Under the pieces are notes generated by a model that saw only the letters and a program-made list of their open reading frames with translations, searched no databases and was not told the DNA's origin. From an uncultured Phocaeicola sp. (GTDB lineage Bacteria; Bacteroidota; Bacteroidia; Bacteroidales; Bacteroidaceae), in assembly GCA_948579315.1 (NCBI GenBank), contig CAPAOL010000018.1:1-58238 (forward strand): DNA of 58,238 nucleotides, given 5' to 3'. A program made the translations under genes and the position numbers. Shown piece after piece: positions 8,444-16,665 of the stretch; position 1 is the first letter of the stretch; the number at the start of each line of letters is the position of its first letter.

Positions 8444-8875
8444 CTAAATGAGTATGTGGCCTAATGAATAGATATGATATCTATCAGAATATTTAAAAAG
8501 ATTGGTATAATATGAAAAACCTGTCCATTGGTTTTGAGGAAGTTGGATCTTCAGAGAGCTTAGTATACGGATAGTGACAGAAGGAATATTGAATCGTAGT
8601 ATCTTTAAAGGAGAGAGGTGGCGGAAGGAGAATGGATTTAAAACGCCATTATCGTTATTGTAATCTTGCTTTCCGGTGTATTCTTTTGTTTTGACTAGTT
8701 TCTGTTCTTTATCCAGCTGTATGATATTAGTTTTGGAGGTGTATGATTTGGTATAGGTTTGTACACTGGTACTACCGGTTTCTAACCGGTATGCCTCCTG
8801 TGCTTCATCGGAAATCAGATGGAATCCCCAATTCAGAAATACGCCTAATAGTATACAGAATATGTACTTCATCAT
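8444..8875 (-). CDS. small exported protein of unknown function
   Basis: A 143-residue product with a short hydrophobic N-terminal segment (residues 3-21) that could be a signal peptide or anchor. The rest is polar, with a Ser/Thr/Tyr-rich stretch (TGSTSVQTYTKSYTSK) and a Lys-rich segment. No known domain is recognised. It is preceded by a good -7 box (8884-8891) only 8 bp before the start, so the leader would be very short. It is likely a lineage-restricted envelope protein. Confidence 0.55.
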   Translation of the reverse strand: MMKYIFCILLGVFLNWGFHLISDEAQEAYRLETGSTSVQTYTKSYTSKTNIIQLDKEQKLVKTKEYTGKQDYNNDNGVLNPFSFRHLSPLKILRFNIPSVTIRILSSLKIQLPQNQWTGFSYYTNLFKYSDRYHIYSLGHILI

Positions 8876-8883
8876 AACGGTCG

Positions 8884-8891
8884 CAAAGGTA
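8884..8891 (-). promoter_or_regulatory. -7 box of the 8444-8875 gene
   Basis: Reads TACCTTTG on the minus strand, matching TAnnTTTG. It lies so close to the ATG (8873-8875) that the message would be nearly leaderless. Confidence 0.5.
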
Positions 8892-8974
8892 GAAACTATT
8901 TTTATATGAAATACATATTCACAAGCATAATTAACAATTATAATTGTAGCTCTATCGGGAGGTATTCATTATAG

Positions 8975-9814
8975 TTATGTTAACTTCTGTTGTTTACAGT
9001 GAATACAGTAGTCGTAATGCACAGTTCGCAGTTTTCCGCACTTGGGGCAGGTGTATTTATGATTTTGCCATATTAAGAAGTTTTCTTCTCCCTGTTCTTT
9101 TATGAATGTAAGATTCATAATCATACTCATTTTGTATTTGTTTTGGTATCTTGCATCTAGTGCTTTTAATCGTTTGCAAGGGAAATTTGTGCATTCAAAA
9201 CAATAATACTTTTTCTTATCACATGAGAAAATAATACAGTTTTGGCAACTTTCCCGAATTTTTCCTGTTTGGGTTCTACAACCGGGGCAAGGCTTTTTTA
9301 TATCTTGAAAAGCATAACATAATGCGCAGTCCATTCCACAAGGTGCGATGGAACTGATTCTGACTGTCCTCTTGAATATCATTGGCGTATAAGTTATCCC
9401 GTTAGTACATAGCTTCTCTTTAGTCTTTTCAAATCCCAGACTTTGATAAAAAGGAATGGCGTATGTGGACGAATTAACAGTCATTTCATCTACCGGACAA
9501 TCATTGATAGCGAAACAGAATAACTGTTTGCCGATACCTTTGCATTGGTACTTTTTTCGGATAAAGAATAAAGAAAGATGTTTCCCTTCATGCTTCGTCC
9601 CCATAATGCCGACCAGATTCTTATCCTCAAAAGCGCCGTAAATCACTAATTCATTCATCAGTTGCTCGCTGGAGATAAAGCTTTTAAATGAATTCAAACC
9701 TTCTTCATCGAAGTCTTCCGCTCCGCATTGTATATATACCTCTAATGCTAACGATGCAGCTAGGGCGTATTCGGTCTTGTCTAATTTGCGTATCATAGTG
9801 ATTGCTTTTATCAT
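8975..9814 (-). CDS. GNAT acetyltransferase fused to a cysteine-rich DUF3795 domain
   Basis: Residues 1-150 form a GNAT acetyltransferase with the acetyl-CoA loop QCKGIGKQLF and the C-terminal FYQSLGFEK motif. From about residue 155 a DUF3795-type cysteine-rich domain follows (APCGMDCALCYAF, CPGCR, CQNCIIFSCDKKKYYCFEC, FPCKRL). The end is a zinc-ribbon-like CPKCG...CIHC. The substrate is unknown. The cysteine pairs suggest bound metal. ATG codons at 9814 and 9796 are both possible starts. It stands alone, divergent from the carboxypeptidase-regulatory-domain gene. Confidence 0.85.
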   Translation of the reverse strand: MIKAITMIRKLDKTEYALAASLALEVYIQCGAEDFDEEGLNSFKSFISSEQLMNELVIYGAFEDKNLVGIMGTKHEGKHLSLFFIRKKYQCKGIGKQLFCFAINDCPVDEMTVNSSTYAIPFYQSLGFEKTKEKLCTNGITYTPMIFKRTVRISSIAPCGMDCALCYAFQDIKKPCPGCRTQTGKIRESCQNCIIFSCDKKKYYCFECTNFPCKRLKALDARYQNKYKMSMIMNLTFIKEQGEENFLIWQNHKYTCPKCGKLRTVHYDYCIHCKQQKLT

Positions 9815-9963
9815 TAATTTGCCGGGAAAATTACTATTAATTTCCGGATATGGTATTGAAATCTGATTTCTTTTTCTTTTTTTTGTAAAAGCTGTAGGGT
9901 ATTTCCGGTTTGAGCGCTCTTATTAGTAGAAACGCAATTTATTTACCTTTAAAAAGCATCAGT

Positions 9964-11223
9964 ATGAAGAATGTAGAAAAACACTTGGTTGGATGGCTAT
10001 CAGTTTGTTTGCTGCTTTGTAGCTTTCCAGTGTGGGCGCAAGGAGATGCCGGAGATTATCTTACGATCGTTGGTATGGTGAAAGACAAGCAAAATAAAAA
10101 AGCTCTGGAGAACGTAAATGTATCGGTGCATGGTAGCAATATCGGTACTGTGACGAATGCGGAAGGAGAATTTGCTTTGAAGATTAAAAAAACGGAAACC
10201 CCGCGTGAACTGGACATTTCACATATCGGCTATGTAAATACTCATATCTCTTTGGAGAAAGAAACAGCCGCTATGTTGACGGTTTGGCTGACGCCTCATT
10301 CCAATCTGTTGAATGAAGTGGTGGTATTTGCCGAAAATCCACGTATGATTGTAGAGAAAGCAATCAATAAGATCCCTTTAAATTATAGTGATAAGCGTGA
10401 TATGCTGACAGGATTTTACCGGGAAACCGTACAGAAAGGGCGTCGATATATCGGTATATCGGAAGCAGTGCTCGATGTGTCTAAAACAGCCTATACCAAT
10501 AGAAATATAAACTATGACAAAGTACGGGTGGAGAAGGGACGTCGTCTGCTTAGTCAGAAAGCGAGTGACACATTAGCTGTCAAAGTTGTGGGTGGACCTA
10601 ATCTGGGCGTCACTTTGGATGTCGTGAAGAACAAGGGAGCGTTACTCGATTTTGAAGAATTGAATAATTACGAATTCTGGATGGCAGAATCCATGCTTAT
10701 AGATAATCGTATGCAGTATGTTATTAATTTCCGCCCGAAAGTCATTCTTATGTATGCTTTATTATATGGTAAATTGTATATCGATCGCGAACGGTTGTCA
10801 TTCACCCGTATAGAAATGAGTCTGGATATGCAGAATAAATCGAAGGCAACTACCGCTATTCTGTATAAGAAACCTCTCGGTCTAAGGTTCAAACCGCAAG
10901 AACTCTCTTACCTGGTCACATATAAAGATGTAGATGGAAAAACGTATCTGAACTATATTCGTAACACGATCCGTTTTAAATGTGACTGGAAGCGGAAGTT
11001 GTTTTCCACAAGCTATACGGTAGCTTCCGAAATGGTAGTGACCGATAGAAAAGAAGGAGTATTGGAGAATATACCCAACAAAGAAGCTTTTAGCCTGAAT
11101 CAGATATTTTATGATAAGGTAGACGAATACTGGAATCCGGACTTTTGGGGAAACTACAATATCATCGAACCTACGGAATCTTTGGAGCACGCAGAGGATA
11201 AATTGAAAAAGCAATCGAATTGA
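9964..11223 (+). CDS. exported carboxypeptidase-regulatory-like domain protein
   Basis: A 419-residue protein with a signal peptide ending near VWAQG. A CarboxypepD_reg-like beta-sandwich follows (VGMVKDKQNKKALENVNV ... FALKIKK ... SHIGY), then a ~300-residue domain of unknown function that starts IVEKAINKIPLNY and ends FWGNYNIIEP. The same C-terminal domain recurs in the 12701-14245 gene. The ATG at 9964 is chosen over an upstream TTG because it begins the signal peptide. The sigma gene follows after 50 bp but has its own -7 box. It is probably periplasmic or bound to the outer membrane; it is too short for a TonB barrel. Confidence 0.75.
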   Translation: MKNVEKHLVGWLSVCLLLCSFPVWAQGDAGDYLTIVGMVKDKQNKKALENVNVSVHGSNIGTVTNAEGEFALKIKKTETPRELDISHIGYVNTHISLEKETAAMLTVWLTPHSNLLNEVVVFAENPRMIVEKAINKIPLNYSDKRDMLTGFYRETVQKGRRYIGISEAVLDVSKTAYTNRNINYDKVRVEKGRRLLSQKASDTLAVKVVGGPNLGVTLDVVKNKGALLDFEELNNYEFWMAESMLIDNRMQYVINFRPKVILMYALLYGKLYIDRERLSFTRIEMSLDMQNKSKATTAILYKKPLGLRFKPQELSYLVTYKDVDGKTYLNYIRNTIRFKCDWKRKLFSTSYTVASEMVVTDRKEGVLENIPNKEAFSLNQIFYDKVDEYWNPDFWGNYNIIEPTESLEHAEDKLKKQSN

Positions 11224-11240
11224 AACAGGGATAGTTTTCT

Positions 11241-11248
11241 TATATTTG
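11241..11248 (+). promoter_or_regulatory. -7 box of the ECF sigma gene
   Basis: TATATTTG matches TAnnTTTG. TTG at 11220-11222 lies 18 bp upstream as a possible -33 element. The ATG at 11274 is 25 bp downstream. Confidence 0.55.
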
Positions 11249-11273
11249 AAGTCAATCATAAAGAAAAGCAAGT

Positions 11274-11825
11274 ATGCTGGATGAACTGCTCATACTAAAA
11301 AAGATAAAGGAAGGTGACATAAAAGCGTTTGAGGAACTCTTTCGCCGTTACTATTTTCCTCTTTGCTGTTATGCGGCAGGCATTACCGGGCAGATGGCGG
11401 TAGCGGAAGAGATTGTAGAAGAGCTTTTCTATGTACTTTGGAAAGAAAGGGTGCGCTTACAGATTTTCCAGTCCGTTAAAAGCTATCTGTACAGGGCGAC
11501 TCGCAATCAATCTTTGCAGTATTGTGAACACGAAGAAGTTAGGAATAGATACCGTGAAGCAGTATTGAACACTTCCAATCCGGAGCAGTCGACAGATCCT
11601 CATCAACAGATGGAGTATGAGGAATTACAGAAATTCATAAATAACACTCTTGAAAAGCTGCCGGTCCGCAGACGACAGATTTTTGAGATGCACCGTTTGG
11701 AGGGGCGGAAATATGTGGAGATAGCGACACAGCTTTCTCTTTCAGTAAAAACAGTAGAAGCTGAAATGACAAAAGCCCTCCGGACATTACGAGAAGAAGT
11801 TGAAACTTATATTCACATGAAGTGA
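11274..11825 (+). CDS. ECF RNA polymerase sigma factor (FecI-like)
   Basis: A 183-residue sigma-70 of the extracytoplasmic type. Region 2 is FEELFRRYYFPLCCYAAGITG...AEEIVEELFYVLWKER, and region 4 is LPVRRRQIFEMHRLEGRKYVEIATQLSLSVKTVEAEMTKALRTLRE, the recognition helix. The stop overlaps the start of the FecR-like gene (TGATG at 11823-11827), so the two are translationally coupled. The FecR partner implies cell-surface signalling. Target genes are not evident, although the flanking regulatory-domain proteins are candidates. Confidence 0.93.
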   Translation: MLDELLILKKIKEGDIKAFEELFRRYYFPLCCYAAGITGQMAVAEEIVEELFYVLWKERVRLQIFQSVKSYLYRATRNQSLQYCEHEEVRNRYREAVLNTSNPEQSTDPHQQMEYEELQKFINNTLEKLPVRRRQIFEMHRLEGRKYVEIATQLSLSVKTVEAEMTKALRTLREEVETYIHMK

Positions 11826-12679
11826 TGAAAACAGAAATTTATAAAATAAAGACAGATCAGGCATGGAACCGATTGTATAATCGCCTGGACAATGACCGTT
11901 TACTTGCGAAAGTTGATGAGAGAAGTCCTATACGCAAACATTCACTATGGATCAGATACGGAGCAGTTGCCGCCGTTTTGATAGGCGTCATCTGGGGAGC
12001 TTTGTATTGGATGACCGGTTCTGAAAGAGAACCGGCACAGAATTTTCTTACACAGGAAAATCAAGGCATTTCCACTTTGGCAACGACTCTTGAAGACGGT
12101 TCTGTGGTACTTTTGGCAAAGGAAACCTCCTTATTATATCCGGAGCACTTTATTGCTGATAAACGGGAAGTGAGTTTGCAGGGAAATGCTTTCTTCGACG
12201 TAGCAAAGAAGCAGGGACAACCCTTTTGGATTGATACGGAACAAGCTAAAATTGAAGTTTTGGGAACCGCTTTCAGTGTACAGAGCGATGAACATGCTCC
12301 GTTCCGCTTATCTGTACAAAGAGGGATCGTGAAAGTTACTCTAAAAAAAGGAAATCAGGAATGTTATGTAAAAGCGGGAGAGGCAGTAGTGGTGCAATCG
12401 CAACGATTAGTCGTTCTCGATGCGGATAAAGAGAATGAAGAGTGGGGGAGCTTTTTTAAACACATACGTTTTAAAGATGAATCTTTGGCGAACATTCTGA
12501 AAGTGATGAACCTGAATTCGGATAGTTTGCAGATTCAAGTGGCTTCACCTGCATTGGAGGAACGCAGACTGACGGTTGAATTTTCTGACGAGTCTTCTGA
12601 AGTCGTAGCTACTCTGATAGCTAGCGCACTCGGTCTGCAATGTGTCCGGCAAGGGGATATTCTTTTGTTATCAGAATAA
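11825..12679 (+). CDS. FecR-family anti-sigma factor
   Basis: A 284-residue inner-membrane anti-sigma factor. A short cytoplasmic part (to about residue 42) contains a Trp-rich sigma-binding region. One membrane helix follows (YGAVAAVLIGVIWGALYWM). The periplasmic FecR domain holds ATTLEDGSVVLLAKETSLLYPEHF, REVSLQGNAFFDVAK and VLGTAFSV. The C-terminus (FKHIRFKDESLANILKVMN...) is a DUF4974-type domain that normally contacts the STN domain of an outer-membrane transducer. ATG at 11825 overlaps the sigma stop. The next gene encodes an STN domain, its likely partner. Confidence 0.92.
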   Translation: MKTEIYKIKTDQAWNRLYNRLDNDRLLAKVDERSPIRKHSLWIRYGAVAAVLIGVIWGALYWMTGSEREPAQNFLTQENQGISTLATTLEDGSVVLLAKETSLLYPEHFIADKREVSLQGNAFFDVAKKQGQPFWIDTEQAKIEVLGTAFSVQSDEHAPFRLSVQRGIVKVTLKKGNQECYVKAGEAVVVQSQRLVVLDADKENEEWGSFFKHIRFKDESLANILKVMNLNSDSLQIQVASPALEERRLTVEFSDESSEVVATLIASALGLQCVRQGDILLLSE

Positions 12680-12700
12680 AACTCATTTAAACTTGAGAAA

Positions 12701-14245
12701 ATGAAACAGGCTTATCGCTATCTATCCATTCTATTCATACTCTTTTTCGTAGTCGATACGATGAGAGCGGATGGGGGCGATGTATTGGAACGGATAGTTC
12801 GGCTTCCCAAGACAAAAGGCACTGTTTATTCATTATTAGGTAATGTCTCCCAACAGTCGGGATATATGTTTATTTATGACAGTAAAGTTATTGATAATGA
12901 TGTTGTCGTGAAGATAAAGGGAGGAGAACGATCTATTCGCCAAGCAGTGTATGATATAGTAGGAGATACCGGTTTGGAGTTTCAGGTGATTGGTACTCAT
13001 ATTCTGATTACTCTCCCTTCGGAGAAAAAGATTCATATACAACAGGATTCCATTCCGGAGCAGCCTATTAACTTTTCCATTACCGGCACTTTGCTGGATA
13101 AGGAGACGGGTGTGCCCATCTCTTCAGCTACTGTTGGAGTGAGGGGGACATCTATCGGCAGCATAACAAATCAGAATGGAGATTTTAAACTGTCCTTACC
13201 CGATTCTTTAAAAAACGATTCGATTACCTTTTCTCATATAGGTTATCTTTCACAAGATATAGAGTTTGCTTTGTTGATTGGACGGCACAATATACTTAGT
13301 CTCGAACCTAAAGTGGTTCCTTTGCAGGAAGTAGTGATTCGTCGAAGTGAACCAAAGAAACTTTTGCGGGAAATGATTGAACGGAGGGAACAGAACTATT
13401 CGCATACTCCCGTGTATCTGACTACCTTTTATCGTGAAGGAGTTCAGTTGAAAAATAAATTTCAAAACTTGTCGGAAGCAGTGTTCAAGGTTTATAAGAC
13501 ATCCTCACATTCAGCAGTGCCAGATCAAGTGAAGCTGTTGAAAATGAGTCGGCTAAGCAATGTGGAAGCGAAAGATAGCTTATTGGTAAAAGTAAAGTCG
13601 GGAATCCAGGCTTGTATCCAGATGGATATTATAAAAGATATGCCCGAATTCCTGATTCCCAATATAGAGAATAGCATTTATACCTATACTTCGGAGGGCG
13701 TGACATTTTTAGAAGACCGGTTTGTAAATGTGGTGCATTTTGAACAGAAAAAAGGAATCAGTGAACCTCTTTTTTGCGGAGAACTATTCCTTGATTCTGA
13801 AACGAGCGCCTTATTGCAAGCCCGTCTGGAAGTTCATCCTGTATATGTGAAAAATGCGGCGGGTATGTTCGTCGAAAGGCGCGCACGCAACGTACGGATG
13901 ATTCCTCAAAAAGTGGTATATACCATTTCTTATAAACCGTGGCAAGGAACTTATTACATACATCATATCCGGGGCGATCTTCATTTCAAAGTGAAACGTA
14001 CAAAAATGCTGTTTGGCAGTCGTGATCTTCATATCTGGTTTGAGATGATTACTTGCAAGGTGGAAACCGGACAGGTAGTCGCGTTTCCCCGTACAGAAAG
14101 ATTGCCTACCCGTACGATCTTCTCCGACACATATTTTAAATATGATGAGAACTTTTGGAAAGACTTCAATGTGATCCCATTGGAAGAAGAAATCAGCAAA
14201 CTGATAGAAAAAATCTCTTTGAAGATAGAAGAAATAGGTGATTGA
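12701..14245 (+). CDS. STN plus carboxypeptidase-regulatory domain protein lacking a TonB barrel
   Basis: A 514-residue exported protein. An N-terminal signal segment is followed by an STN/secretin domain (about residues 35-105, VYSLLGNVSQQSGYMFIYDS ... GTHILITL). A CarboxypepD_reg-like domain follows (about 127-215), then the same ~300-residue C-terminal domain as in the 9964-11223 protein, ending FWKDFNVIPLEEE. STN domains contact FecR-type anti-sigma factors, and the FecR gene ends 21 bp upstream. In known systems the STN belongs to a TonB-dependent barrel; here there is no plug or barrel. The two paralogs end at the same motif, so this looks full length rather than truncated. Confidence 0.78.
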   Translation: MKQAYRYLSILFILFFVVDTMRADGGDVLERIVRLPKTKGTVYSLLGNVSQQSGYMFIYDSKVIDNDVVVKIKGGERSIRQAVYDIVGDTGLEFQVIGTHILITLPSEKKIHIQQDSIPEQPINFSITGTLLDKETGVPISSATVGVRGTSIGSITNQNGDFKLSLPDSLKNDSITFSHIGYLSQDIEFALLIGRHNILSLEPKVVPLQEVVIRRSEPKKLLREMIERREQNYSHTPVYLTTFYREGVQLKNKFQNLSEAVFKVYKTSSHSAVPDQVKLLKMSRLSNVEAKDSLLVKVKSGIQACIQMDIIKDMPEFLIPNIENSIYTYTSEGVTFLEDRFVNVVHFEQKKGISEPLFCGELFLDSETSALLQARLEVHPVYVKNAAGMFVERRARNVRMIPQKVVYTISYKPWQGTYYIHHIRGDLHFKVKRTKMLFGSRDLHIWFEMITCKVETGQVVAFPRTERLPTRTIFSDTYFKYDENFWKDFNVIPLEEEISKLIEKISLKIEEIGD

Positions 14246-14250
14246 TTTGT

Positions 14251-14281
14251 TTTGCTATTCAACGGGATTGCTGTACCTTTG
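14251..14281 (+). promoter_or_regulatory. textbook Bacteroides promoter of the DUF4250 gene
   Basis: TTTG at 14251-14254, a 19-bp spacer, then TACCTTTG at 14274-14281. This is the full -33/-7 consensus and the clearest promoter in the window. The gene starts 26 bp downstream. Confidence 0.75.
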
Positions 14282-14306
14282 CACCCGGTTTAAAAGATTG
14301 TATGTT

Positions 14307-14483
14307 ATGGAATTACCGAAAGATCCGATGATGTTGTTCAGCGTCATCAATATGAAGTTGCGCGATTGCTATTCTTCACTTGACGAACTTTGTGAAGATA
14401 TGAATGTGAACAAGGATGAATTAGTGAATCAGTTGAAAGCCGCAGGCTTTGAATATAGTGCGGAACACAATAAGTTCTGGTAA
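14307..14483 (+). CDS. DUF4250 family small protein
   Basis: A 58-residue protein starting MELPKDPMMLFSVINMKLRD and ending AGFEYSAEHNKFW, matching the DUF4250 family in length and sequence. Function is unknown. The middle (SLDELCEDMNVNKDELVNQL) looks like a helix-turn-helix of the kind found in small DNA- or RNA-binding proteins. The frame is open upstream to 14238, but the ATG at 14307 sits behind the promoter at 14251-14281. It is monocistronic. Confidence 0.82.
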   Translation: MELPKDPMMLFSVINMKLRDCYSSLDELCEDMNVNKDELVNQLKAAGFEYSAEHNKFW

Positions 14484-14533
14484 TCATCTCCTTGTTTACA
14501 GCTTATAAATAGAGTATTTCTACTAAAAAAACA

Positions 14534-14610
14534 TAGTGACGCTATCCGGCAAAGATAGTGACGGTATGAGACAATGATGCCGTCACTATCTTTGCCGGAT
14601 AGCGTCACTA
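14534..14610. repeat. perfect 31-bp inverted repeat with 22-bp internal period
   Basis: The arms at 14534-14564 and 14580-14610 are exact reverse complements around a 15-nt loop. The half-site TAGTGACG occurs at 14534 and 14556, and its complement CGTCACTA at 14581 and 14603, so each arm contains two half-sites 22 bp apart. It lies 50 bp after DUF4250 and could work as a terminator hairpin, though the tail (TAATTTTC) is weak. The rest of the 14484-14784 spacer shows nothing else. Confidence 0.9.
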
Positions 14611-14787
14611 TAATTTTCTACCTTCATCTAAACGTCATCAGGAATCATGCGTTTATTCCTATTGTATATACCAACAATGATTTCCGCCAGTTCTCCCTCT
14701 CTTGTTAATAAAAGCAAAATACCAAATCCCATATTTAACTTCACCTGCCTTCCGCGTTCTAACTAATAAAGCTTAGAAAAAGAATTG

Positions 14788-15327
14788 ATGATAAACGAGA
14801 ATAAAATCCGTGAAGCTTGTGCTTCGAATCGCGAACGGGGATTCAAGATGCTGATGGACTCTTTTCAGGTGCCGATATATAATTACATCCGTAGACTGGT
14901 TGTATCTCATGAAGATGCGGAAGATGTGCTTCAGGAAGTCTTTATTCGGGTATTCCGGCATATCGATCAGTTTCGCGAAGAAAGTTCACTGTCAACCTGG
15001 ATTTACCGGATTGCAACGAATGAGAGTTTACGCTTGCTCAACGGACGTAAAGATGAAGGAGTTGTTTCCGCAGAAGATGTTCAGGAAGAGTTGATGGGCA
15101 AGTTGAAGGCTTCCGATTACATTGATTATGAGAATGAGTTGGCAGTAAAGTTTCAGGAAGCTATTTTAAGTCTGCCGGAAAAGCAACGGCTGGTATTCAA
15201 CTTGCGTTATTACGATGAACTTGAATATGAAGAGATTGCCCGTGTACTGGATACTAAAGTGGATACACTAAAAGTGAATTACCACTATGCGAAAGAGAAG
15301 ATAAAGGAATATATATTAAACAGATAG
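14788..15327 (+). CDS. ECF RNA polymerase sigma factor (RpoE-like)
   Basis: A 179-residue sigma factor. Region 2 is IYNYIRRLVVSHEDAEDVLQEVFIRVFRHIDQFREESSLSTWIYRIATNESLR, and region 4 is LPEKQRLVFNLRYYDELEYEEIARVLDTKVDTLKVNYHYAKEKI. The ATG at 14788 is preferred over the TTG one codon earlier. A small membrane protein follows after 4 bp and a DUF4890-like exported protein after that, an envelope-stress-like operon. It differs from the FecI-like sigma at 11274 and has no FecR partner. Confidence 0.93.
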   Translation: MINENKIREACASNRERGFKMLMDSFQVPIYNYIRRLVVSHEDAEDVLQEVFIRVFRHIDQFREESSLSTWIYRIATNESLRLLNGRKDEGVVSAEDVQEELMGKLKASDYIDYENELAVKFQEAILSLPEKQRLVFNLRYYDELEYEEIARVLDTKVDTLKVNYHYAKEKIKEYILNR

Positions 15328-15331
15328 AACG

Positions 15332-15676
15332 ATGAAAAAGGATTTTGATTTTGACGATATTGGAAAACGGACACCTTACCGTACCCCCGATGGATTCTTC
15401 GAGGACGTGCAACGAAAGGTGATGGAACATGCCGGAGTGAAGCAACAGCGGAAGTCTCATGCGAAGCTGATTATTTCTACGGTGATTACCATAGCAGCCG
15501 TATGGGTCGGATTTCTGTTTGTTCCGTCTTTGCGACAGGCAGATGAGGTGACAACATCTTCTTCGAAAGTATTAGCCAATGGTACGGAACCGGTAGATAA
15601 ATGGATTAAAGAACTATCAGATGAGGAGTTGGAAGAGCTCGTCAGCTTCTCTGAAAATGATATATTTTTGAATTAA
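15332..15676 (+). CDS. small single-pass protein, probable anti-sigma factor
   Basis: A 114-residue protein. The cytoplasmic N-terminus (about 42 residues) contains TPDGFFEDVQRKVM. One membrane helix follows (LIISTVITIAAVWVGFLFV), then an acidic extracytoplasmic tail with DKWIKELSDEELEELVSFSEND. It starts 4 bp after the RpoE-like sigma stop. Position and topology fit an anti-sigma factor or sigma-operon membrane regulator; there is no recognisable zinc anti-sigma motif. The function is inferred from context. Confidence 0.75.
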   Translation: MKKDFDFDDIGKRTPYRTPDGFFEDVQRKVMEHAGVKQQRKSHAKLIISTVITIAAVWVGFLFVPSLRQADEVTTSSSKVLANGTEPVDKWIKELSDEELEELVSFSENDIFLN

Positions 15677-15700
15677 GTAACTCAATTAATTATTTTAAAC

Positions 15701-16273
15701 ATGAAGATTATGAAGACTAAATTTATTTATGTAATTATGGCCGTTCTCCTGATGGGAAGCCAGATGACTTTGTCTGCACAGAATACAGATAATAAACAAA
15801 AAAAACAGCGTCCTACACCAGAACAAATGGTGCAGATGCAGACTAAACAAATAGTAAATACGTTGATGTTGGATGATGCAACGGTAGCTAAATTTACTCC
15901 GGTATACGAGAAGTATCTGAAAGAATTGCGTGAATGTCGTATGATGACTCATAAGGCGAGAACAGAGAAAACTAAAGCACAAGGCACAGACGCTAATGCT
16001 AAGAAAGAACGTCCGTCTATGACTGACGACGAGATTGCAACCATGTTGCGAAACCAGTTTACTCAAAGCCGTAAAATGCTGGATGTTCGTGAAAAGTATT
16101 ACAATGAATTCAGTAAGATACTTTCGCAGAAGCAGATTTTGAAGATTTATCAGCAGGAAAAGATGAATGCTAATAAATTTAGAAAAGAATTTGATCGCAG
16201 AAAAGGTCAGAAACCGGGACAGGGACACCGTCAGGGACAAAAAGATCGTGCTCCGCGTCAAGCCCCGAAATAA
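15701..16273 (+). CDS. exported DUF4890-like / Spy-like protein
   Basis: A 190-residue protein with a signal peptide (cleavage near LSAQN). It has a helical body rich in Gln, Lys and Met (RPTPEQMVQMQTKQIVNTLML, FTPVYEKYLKELREC) and a basic, Gly/Gln-rich tail (KGQKPGQGHRQGQKDRAPRQ). The body resembles Spy/CpxP-type periplasmic helical proteins, annotated DUF4890 in Bacteroides. It lies 24 bp after the probable anti-sigma gene and belongs to that operon, which suggests an envelope-stress role. Confidence 0.8.
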   Translation: MKIMKTKFIYVIMAVLLMGSQMTLSAQNTDNKQKKQRPTPEQMVQMQTKQIVNTLMLDDATVAKFTPVYEKYLKELRECRMMTHKARTEKTKAQGTDANAKKERPSMTDDEIATMLRNQFTQSRKMLDVREKYYNEFSKILSQKQILKIYQQEKMNANKFRKEFDRRKGQKPGQGHRQGQKDRAPRQAPK

Positions 16274-16305
16274 AGATTAGTTTTATTTTACTAAATCAAC
16301 ACAAT

Positions 16306-16576
16306 TTGAACATAGGCAGCCATATTTATTCTTTTCAGTACCGTTTGATTACTTGTTATGTCTTGTTACTGATTAGTTTGACTGTTTTTGCTCAGTCCGG
16401 CAAAGAGCGTTTTTTCCGGTCGTGTGATTGATACTGAAACCAATCAGCCGGTACCGTTTGCTACGGTCCGGCTTTTGGCTTTACCGGATAGTGCCATTCG
16501 TGACACGGATTATAATGCACTAGGGTCTTACTTTATGGTACACGCTATACTTCGTCTGAATATGATAGGAAGATAA
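16306..16576 (+). pseudogene. remnant of an outer-membrane receptor N-terminus
   Basis: A signal-peptide-like stretch (YVLLLISLTVFAQSGKE) is followed, one frame over, by VFSGRVIDTETNQPVPFATVRLLALPDSAIRD, the start of a CarboxypepD_reg-like domain of the type heading outer-membrane beta-barrel proteins. The frames switch at a run of six T residues (16411-16416), and the domain breaks off at DTDYNALG with no barrel after it. A full receptor gene has been deleted or decayed here, downstream of the sigma/DUF4890 operon. Confidence 0.65.
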
Positions 16577-16665
16577 TTAGAAATTAAATCTTCATGAGTT
16601 TGAAAACCGCAGCTAGGTTTTGATTGTTGTATGTCCTACGTATAAAACAATGTAAGGCTGGCTGA

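Noticed and set aside
15695..16261. A 188-codon minus-strand frame rich in Leu and Phe
   Set aside because: It is antisense to the DUF4890-like gene, whose signal peptide and operon position are convincing.
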